Positions 60,451-64,000 of a stretch of 64,000 nucleotides of DNA are shown here, in pieces. The translations under genes were made by a program, and so were the position numbers. The number at the start of each line of letters is the position of its first letter. Positions within the stretch are counted from its first letter, which is position 1. Below the pieces are notes generated by a model. The model ran no database searches and was not told the origin of the DNA. It saw nothing but the letters and a program-made list of their open reading frames with translations. Source of the stretch: Beta vulgaris subsp. vulgaris (taxonomy: Eukaryota > Streptophyta > Magnoliopsida > Caryophyllales > Amaranthaceae); contig NC_079206.1 of NCBI RefSeq assembly GCF_026745355.1, forward strand, positions 11,934,779 to 11,998,778, written 5' to 3'.

Positions 60451-61105
60451 GCTGCCCGAGGAGGTCTCTTTCGTTCGAACGACGCTACTCGGATGACGAG
60501 TAGGTCCTAATAATCGATACTTAGCCATTTTTTGGCTAAGCTGGTTGGGCACTCCTCTCACGACCGAGGGGGTGCCATTGGAGAAATTCTCGACTCGGGA
60601 GGCTAATGAGCCTCAACTTCCCGAGGAGGTCTTTTTTTGCCCGGAACGCCGCTACTCGGATGTCAAGTAGGGCACAATAAATGATACTTAGCCCTTTTTG
60701 GATAAGTTGGTTCAGCTTCTGATTAATGAGCGTTCACATTATGATGTTTGTTGGTGGACTCCCGGGAGGGAGCCTCTCCTTTTGCTTCCTTAATTTCTCG
60801 CCGATAGGCTTATGTGCCACCGGCTCGACATTGAAGTGTCGAGTGATGGGCAATTCGTGATGATATCTAGGAAGAATCCTGAGCACCTGTTGAGGGCCCG
60901 AGTTGCATCTTTCTTATTTGTGCTTGTTGGATCTGAGAGGGGTCCCTTCATATTTTCAACGAAGATTTGTGATGTGAAATACCTTCTCGGTCCTTTTCTT
61001 CCCGAGCATCCTCCTTTCCGCTAGTGGAGGCGGGTGGATTTAGAGGAAATTAGCTCCAGAGTTGAGGCTGTTCTGCTTATCCCGAGAGGTAGATCACTCA
61101 TCCTC

Positions 61106-61572
61106 CTAATGAGCTGGCTCTTCCCGAGCGTCCTGTTTTGCTTTGTGCCTGCGGTTTTCCTCGATGATGTGCCTGACATTTGAAATCTGGGTCCTTGGAG
61201 AGTTGGCCTGTCGGGACCTTTCTCCCCTCACTCGCTGCTCGTCCCGGTTAGGAACGTGAGTTTGGGGATCCTCCCTGCCTCGAGACTTTCCCCGAGTCAA
61301 CTCTCTGTTTCCCCCTTGATTGAACTGAGGGATCCCGGCTACGAGTTCCTGCAGACTCCTTTGCATGTTATCATTCAGCTGTCGGGCTATCCTTTCAATG
61401 TTGGCCATGGTAATTGGGACTGGGTCGTCCCGTGGTGCAGAGAGCTCGAATCGCGGGGGGCTGATCCCTCGTCGTCTAAGGCTAGGGATTCGACCAAGAC
61501 ATGTTGTTGAGATTGGAGGGGTGTGGGCTGGCGAGACAGTGAGCCTTGGGAGTTTTTCCTTCGGGGTGCCAT
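61106..61572 (-). pseudogene. Gag-like start of the outer element, frameshifted
   Basis: On the minus strand, shortly after the PBS, an ATG opens MAPRRKNSQGSLSRQP, a Gly/Arg/Ser-rich start usual for Gypsy gag. A second frame overlaps and continues as NIERIARQLNDNMQRSLQEL followed by an Arg/Glu-rich stretch ending REEPAH. The two parts need a frame change to join. The rest of gag, protease, RT and integrase are absent. Confidence 0.6.
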
Positions 61573-61626
61573 GTTGCTCTCGGTACGTGACTTTGAGATG
61601 TAGTGTCCCCACAGACGGCGCCAAAC

Positions 61627-62023
61627 TGTTTCTGCCTAGAAACTAGTCGAAAGAGTAATATGTTTAGGGTGAGAGTCAAATCCCGAGTTAGGTTAGAATC
61701 TCGAGTCTCGTAGTCTCCAATCCTGCAAAACAAGGAAAAACTGGCCCGGGGTGTTTCCGGGAAAGCCCCTCCGACGCTCAAGTCAATTGAGATTGAGGTA
61801 GAGAGAGAAAGTAATCCAGTCTAGAGAGAGATGCTCTGGTTTTGTTAGGTGAGAATTGAATACCTTTGTCTGCTGGGACAACCCCTATTTATAGAGGGTG
61901 AGACCTGTAATGAATGAGGGCATTTTAGTCGGCTCCAGCTGGTGGAGGATTATGTTCCCTGATGTTAGGGGTATTTTAGTAACTTCATCGTAGATGGGCC
62001 GGTCCAAGAAATGGGCCCAAACA
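61627..62023 (-). repeat. 5' LTR of the outer element
   Basis: 397 bp, matching 49942-50339; its left edge directly adjoins the PBS. Confidence 0.9.
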
Positions 62024-62028
62024 CTAAC

Positions 62029-62930
62029 ATACATGAAATAAAGAATCTCGGTCGCAAACTAGCAATAAACATTAAATTGTCGAAACTCCGCCAAGATATG
62101 ATCGACATTAGGGGTGAGGAAAAAAACTGGATACCCGATTCCAGATCCAGAACCGGTTGGACTTGGTGGGTTCGAAATTTGAACTTGTCTCATTGGGATT
62201 GGGTATGGGTCCTAATCTGAGAACCCAATTGCAAGTAGTTTCATTACTGGGTAGTAAAATTTTAGATCCGATATCCACCGGGTACCCGGTAAATCTAGAT
62301 ACTTGATAAAACCAGATTTCGGACTAAGTACCTAGTGGAATTTTTTTTATGTATGATGAATAATTTAGTCTTAAAACTTATTAGTTTGTCAATGGAAATG
62401 TAGCCGAAATTATATCAAGGGATACTAATACATCTATATGTTATGCTTCTTATTTTAGTCTTTGTTAAGCTTAACAATAAAACAATTTAGCTTCTAAATG
62501 CAATTGGGTACTGGATACCCAGTACTAAAATCGGTTCCTACTTATTACAAGACCAATTCTAGAAAGTCACCTCCCGTCAAAATCGAAATTACATCACACT
62601 TCCAGATAACCGGGTACCGGGTGTTGGAACTGGTCCCAACTGATTCCAAGACCAATTCTAAAAAATGAGGACCTGGTCCAACCAATTCTAATTCCAGTTA
62701 CAAAATCTCATGTAACTTGCAATATAATAATGTTAAGATATCATGGTAAAAGTTTGCAAATTTTGAGCTTAAAATTGCAAGTGTCGCGATCTTTCTATAA
62801 TGGAGCTCAAATTGATAGTGAATTGAGAGTGGTTGGAATAACTATTATAGAGGTAGATGTTCCCAAATTGATTGAAAGTGGTCGCAATCTTTCCAACTAT
62901 ATCTGCAAGTGTCACAAATTATTAGAAAGA
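62029..62930. other. Intergenic DNA with one repeat-like stretch
   Basis: 62109-62720 has TAGGGGTG at its left and several GGTACCCGGTA/ACCGGGTACC words, like the 25.9-kb MITE family, but no clear right end. The rest is AT-rich. A segment TATAGAGGTAGATGTTC (about 62846) resembles the hairpin downstream. Confidence 0.4.
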
Positions 62931-62932
62931 CG

Positions 62933-63054
62933 ATATATAGTAATATAGAGGTAGATGTTCAGTAACTCCAACTACATTTCAAAAATCGCGACGCAAAAGT
63001 TATTTTTGAAATGTAGTTGGAATTACTGAACATCTACCTCTATATTACTATATA
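62933..63054. repeat. Inverted repeat, about 52-bp arms, 15-nt loop
   Basis: The left arm (62933-62986: ATATATAGTAATATAGAGG, then GTAGATGTTCAGTAACTCC, then AACTACATTTCAAAAAT) is the reverse complement of 63002-63054 apart from one mismatch. It reaches into the TATA region of the second BAHD gene. Confidence 0.9.
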
Positions 63055-63056
63055 TA
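63048..63056 (+). promoter_or_regulatory. TATA-like box of the second BAHD gene
   Basis: CTATATATA about 85 bp upstream of the ATG at 63137, overlapping the right arm of the hairpin. Confidence 0.5.
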
Positions 63057-63136
63057 GTCCTTCTAATAAGTTCCCAGAATGCATCAAGCTAGCTTACAGT
63101 ATAGTAAGAGTTCAGCTTATTCTTAGTTACACAAAA

Positions 63137-63616
63137 ATGGCCAAGTCCTTGAAACTAAACACCAACATCATTGAATGTGTTTACAGTACAACAACAAGGG
63201 AAATGACAGAGCCACGAGTATCATACAAGATTTCATTCCCTGACAGTCAATCATTGAACAACAACAATGATCATACTAATAAGAATTTGCAAAATCGGAT
63301 GCATATAATACTCTGCTACAAGAAACAAAGTAGTAATGAAGATTCTGGGTTACATGTTGGAGGATGGATCAAGCAATCCTTAGGCAATGCGTTAATGGAG
63401 CACCCGATTGCAGCGGGACGAATTCGAAGATCTGAAAATGGAGGATTAGAGATTTTATCTAATGATAGTGGAGTAAGATGTGTTGAAGCTCGAGTTTCAT
63501 TGAGTTTGATAGAGTTTCTTCAGTCTGAGGAGAAGAATGATGTTGAGACTAAGCTTGTTTATTGGAATCATGTTGATGAAACCAATCCTTTGTTCTCTCC
63601 ACTCTTCTATGTTCAG
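63137..63616 (+). CDS. Second BAHD-family acyltransferase-like gene, exon 1 (partial)
   Basis: 160 residues up to a donor GTAAAT at 63617, in the same position as in the first BAHD gene. The Met at 63137 aligns with the start of the paralogue, preferred over an upstream in-frame Met at 63017 that lies inside the inverted repeat. Shared blocks: LNTNI, MHIILCYKKQ, GGWIKQSLGNAL, HPIAAGRIRR, NDSGVRCVEARV, VYWNHVD, FSPLFYVQ. The HXXXD region is in exon 2, beyond the window, so activity cannot be judged. No stop or frameshift in the visible part. Tandem duplicate of the 40-kb gene, separated by 21 kb of transposons. Positions 63617-64000 are intron. Confidence 0.87.
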
Positions 63617-64000
63617 GTAAATTCATACTCTTAACTGAGGTCTTAGTTAAATTACTGAATATATACTTCATCGAGTGTAGGTATTTTACTCTCTTTATCT
63701 CCTTAATGTTTTTCGCCACTTTTGAGATTCATATGTTTCTTAAAATTCTTACTACTTAACTCCATTTTTCACAAAACATTTTTACTCTCCTTCCCATCAT
63801 ACGAGTCCACTTGGTCTATTAATAGTCATAAGGACCCACTTTCAATCGCAAAGGCTACATATATACTAATTACTAAGTGTATGTGTTATTACTAAAATGT
63901 ATATTGCTACTAAAAATATTACAATTAGAATGTTTCGACAGATAATTTTATTTTTAATGATTTTTTTTTTATCTTAGTTTAAAAAATATGTTTTATGGAA

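Larger units (their letters stand above)
49942..62023 (-). mobile_element. Outer non-autonomous LTR retrotransposon with internal tandem arrays, TSD CTAAC
   Basis: LTRs 49942-50339 and 61627-62023 (TGTTTCTG...CCCAAACA) differ by about nine substitutions and one indel by eye. Target duplications CTAAC at 49937-49941 and 62024-62028. The PBS-like TGGCGCCGTCTGTGGGGA (61606-61623, minus) next to the right LTR sets the minus orientation; GGTGTGGGGC next to the left LTR is the purine tract. After removing the nested element, the interior is about 4 kb: a gag-like start, several tandem arrays and no RT or integrase. Probably a Gypsy-derived non-autonomous family. Confidence 0.9.

Noticed and set aside
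60812..61024. Plus-strand ORF in the outer element
   Set aside because: It is opposite to the element's coding strand and resembles no family I know.

Overview
The window is nuclear DNA of a flowering plant, almost certainly a eudicot. It shows GT-AG introns of very uneven length, AT-rich intergenic DNA, plant gene families (RABD2 GTPase, RGG-type RNA-binding protein, BAHD acyltransferases, a plastid-type FAD monooxygenase) and dense plant transposons (Copia, Gypsy/Athila, MULE, Helitron, hAT-, Tourist- and TRIM-type). The species cannot be fixed from sequence alone; a chenopod/amaranth-type (Caryophyllales) genome is my best guess from the style of the repeats, held loosely.

Layout. 1-1.5 kb: 3' end of an RGG/HABP4 RNA-binding protein gene (+). 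1.7-8.6 kb: a diverged direct duplication (1745-3470 and 6137-8560) that includes the 3' end of the neighbouring RAB gene, split by a truncated Copia element (3464-6093) and a foldback element (about 6350-7670) carrying a perfect 56-bp inverted repeat. 8.4-11.9 kb: complete RABD2/YPT1-type GTPase gene (-, eight coding exons, 202 aa) with a TATA box and G-box. 14.5-16.3 kb: small single-pass membrane protein (+). 16.65-25.8 kb: complete six-exon FAD-dependent monooxygenase (-), whose two large introns hold an old roughly 300-bp tandem repeat, a 1.5-kb solo LTR with its target duplication, and several inverted-repeat elements. 25.9-29.8 kb: MITEs, including a three-level nest (hAT-like MITE, MULE, Helitron). 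29.9-37.9 kb: a MULE-like region with a degenerate Ulp1-like gene (+) converging on a frameshifted MULE/FAR1 transposase (-); both genes carry the same roughly 60-bp minisatellite in an intron.

40.0-41.9 kb: complete two-exon BAHD-family gene lacking the catalytic His, with a TRIM element in its intron. 63.1 kb to the edge: first exon of its tandem paralogue. The 21 kb between them is repeats: a Tourist-like element with long ATT runs, a Helitron, a Copia 3' end, a LINE 3' end, and a 12.1-kb nested pair of LTR retrotransposons. The outer element of that pair (49942-62023, TSD CTAAC) has long internal tandem arrays and only gag-like coding. The inner one (52823-60126, TSD TTAAG) is Athila-like with gag and protease only.

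The host genes appear to be ordinary neighbours rather than a pathway. The unusual content is in the repeats (several independent long inverted repeats and transposon-borne tandem arrays) and in the divergent BAHD pair, the second of which has a 52-bp-arm hairpin reaching into its core promoter.
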